NCBI GenBank assembly: GCA_902406105.1
Contig: CABPCP010000102.1
Coordinates: forward strand, 1-6,232
Direction: 5' to 3'
Length of the DNA: 6,232 nucleotides
Source: an uncultured Mordavella sp.
Lineage (GTDB): Bacteria > Bacillota > Clostridia > Lachnospirales > Lachnospiraceae
Below the pieces are notes generated by a model, which was not told where the DNA came from, did no database searches, and saw only the letters and a program-made list of their open reading frames with translations. The position numbers and the translations under genes were made by a program. Positions 6,232 to 6,232 of this stretch are shown here, one piece after another (positions within the stretch are counted from its first letter, which is position 1; each line of letters opens with the position of its first letter).

Positions 6232-6232
6232 A

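Noticed and set aside
1..6232. CRISPR array, insertion sequence, tRNA, rRNA or attachment site
   Set aside because: No regularly spaced repeats, transposase-like frames, terminal repeats or cloverleaf sequences were seen on reading both strands; an rRNA/tRNA scan could not be run.

Overview
The window looks like chromosomal DNA from a Gram-positive anaerobe of the Clostridia, most plausibly a gut Lachnospiraceae. This rests on AGGA-type ribosome binding sites, moderate GC in genes with AT-rich intergenic DNA, a BlaR1/MecR1-type M56 receptor, and a two-FtsX-domain ABC permease typical of Firmicutes. The genus is an inference from gene style and could not be tested here.

Left part (1-1550): the 3' two-thirds or more of a BlaR1-type receptor on the + strand, cut by the window edge. 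It keeps the HExxH zinc-protease domain and a complete penicillin-binding sensor domain with STYK, SVN and KTG motifs. The stop codon lies inside a perfect 13-bp hairpin that probably ends transcription from both sides. Its usual partner, a BlaI-type repressor, would lie just before the window and is not visible.

Middle part (1560-2942): a convergent, minus-strand gene for a 436-residue membrane-anchored, cysteine-rich extracytoplasmic protein of unknown function. Its promoter has a perfect TTGACA -35 box, a 17-bp spacer and a good -10 box. Between and overlapping the boxes sits a palindrome, TTACATATGTAA, that matches the BlaI/MecI (and CopY) operator core. The simplest reading is that this gene is an output of the neighbouring BlaR1/BlaI switch, although it is not a beta-lactamase. 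This is the most interesting part of the window.

Region 2943-3149 is AT-rich, carries the divergent upstream DNA of two genes, and contains a strong imperfect hairpin just before a small + strand gene (3153-3329) for a ribbon-helix-helix-like protein of 58 residues, too short for most gene callers.

Right part (3345-6232): an ABC exporter operon on the minus strand. The C-terminal part of an ATPase (signature, Walker B and H-loop visible) runs in from the right edge and overlaps by 8 bp the start of an 867-residue, 8-TM, two-FtsX-domain permease. The substrate is unknown. No sequence in the window links this operon to the BlaR1-type switch beyond proximity.
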